6,849 nucleotides of DNA from Verrucomicrobiales bacterium (lineage in GTDB: Bacteria > Verrucomicrobiota > Verrucomicrobiia > Verrucomicrobiales > Akkermansiaceae), in assembly GCA_002729295.1 (NCBI GenBank), contig PBTU01000017.1, positions 11,953 to 18,801 of the forward strand, written 5' to 3'. Of this stretch, positions 6,289-6,849 are shown in pieces. Positions within the stretch are counted from its first letter, which is position 1, and each line of letters starts with the position of its first letter. The notes under the pieces are model-generated. The model was given only the letters and a program-made list of their open reading frames with translations, searched no databases and was not told the origin of the DNA. A program made the translations under genes and the position numbers.

Positions 6289-6849
6289 ATGGAGACCTTC
6301 AACAACCCAAGTGTGTCCCCGCTCGATTTTGCGAGCTCCCCGATCAACCGCACTCTCACGGCGGAACAAAAGGTCGAATACTATCGCCAAATGTCCCGGA
6401 TCCGACGCTTCGAGCAAGGCTCATTGAAGCAGTATAACATGGGCAAGATGGGCGGCTTCCTTCACCTCTACATTGGCCAGGAATCGATCGCCGTCGGTTG
6501 TGCTTCACTGATGGGCGAACACGACCACATGATTACCGCTTACCGTTGTCACGCACACGCCTTGGCCGTTGGGATGAACATGAACGAATGCATGGCAGAG
6601 CTTTTCGGTAAAACCACCGGTTGCTCCAAAGGCAAAGGTGGATCGATGCACTTCTTTGCTCCTGACAAGAACTTCTGGGGCGGCCACGGAATCGTCGCCG
6701 GACAGACCCCGCTCGGCCTCGGTCTTGGCTACGGCCTAAAATACAACGGTCAAAAAGGGTCGGCCTTGTGCTTCATGGGAGACGGAGCAGTCAACCAGGG
6801 AGCCTTCCACGAATCACTCAACATCGCGGGCCTCTTCAACATCCCCGTC
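6289..6849 (+). CDS. pdhA: Pyruvate dehydrogenase E1 component, alpha subunit (N-terminal part)
   Basis: The gene runs off the right edge after 187 codons, about half of the usual length. It encodes the thiamine-diphosphate-binding alpha subunit of the E1 heterotetramer, which decarboxylates pyruvate in the cytosolic pyruvate dehydrogenase complex. Family landmarks are in order: RRFEQGSLKQYNMGKMGGF, HLYIGQESIAVG, ITAYRCHAHALAVGM, GCSKGKGGSMHFF, FWGGHGIVAGQTPLGLGL and the ThDP/Mg motif GDGAVNQGAFHESLN (164-178). The segment usually read as YRDHGHALA is YRCHAHALA here, a mild deviation. The start at 6289 has an AGGAG upstream; ATG 6265 would add eight residues. A pdhB gene is expected just beyond the window. 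Related E1 alpha enzymes (acetoin or branched-chain 2-oxoacid dehydrogenases) are less likely given the close match to the PDH pattern. Confidence 0.93.
   Translation, partial: METFNNPSVSPLDFASSPINRTLTAEQKVEYYRQMSRIRRFEQGSLKQYNMGKMGGFLHLYIGQESIAVGCASLMGEHDHMITAYRCHAHALAVGMNMNECMAELFGKTTGCSKGKGGSMHFFAPDKNFWGGHGIVAGQTPLGLGLGYGLKYNGQKGSALCFMGDGAVNQGAFHESLNIAGLFNIPV

Overview
The window looks like chromosomal DNA of a Gram-negative bacterium of moderately high GC, most probably from the PVC group (Verrucomicrobiota or a relative). I infer this from the type of secreted FG-GAP/VCBS protein, the MlaE-type lipid permease and the very large sugar kinase/UDPGP fusion. No taxonomic marker is present, so the assignment is tentative. 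The standard genetic code is used: none of the four well-supported forward genes has an in-frame TGA, and every Trp I read in them is TGG.

Layout. Bases 1-437 hold no convincing intact gene. They contain a short hairpin (115-134), a possible decayed reading frame (73-324), a 25-bp dyad (363-387) and a good sigma70-like promoter (398-425) ending about 12 bases before the first start codon. A tight three-gene forward operon follows. It comprises a GalU-like sugar nucleotidyltransferase homologue with eroded signature motifs (438-1265), an 1104-residue fusion of a fucokinase-like GHMP kinase with a UDPGP-type sugar-nucleotide pyrophosphorylase (1269-4583), and an MlaE-family ABC permease (4583-5380). 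The permease start overlaps the fusion stop by one base. Six bases further on, the convergent minus-strand gene (6172-5387) encodes a secreted FG-GAP/VCBS protein whose otherwise intact frame is broken by two in-frame TGA codons. A 116-base divergent spacer separates it from the pyruvate dehydrogenase E1 alpha gene (6289 to the window end, truncated).

How the genes may work together. The operon couples sugar-1-phosphate/NDP-sugar chemistry with an inner-membrane lipid transporter subunit, which suggests envelope or glycolipid metabolism; this is inference from context only. The permease has no mlaF or mlaD partner next to it, so its ATPase must be encoded elsewhere. The E1 alpha gene belongs to central metabolism and appears unrelated.

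The most interesting points are the FG-GAP gene with two in-frame TGAs, one followed by a hairpin that fits the geometry of a bacterial SECIS element; the kinase-pyrophosphorylase fusion, whose domain order is opposite to FKP/FKGP enzymes and whose kinase ATP loop is altered; and the neighbouring GalU-like protein that seems to have lost its nucleotide-binding signature.
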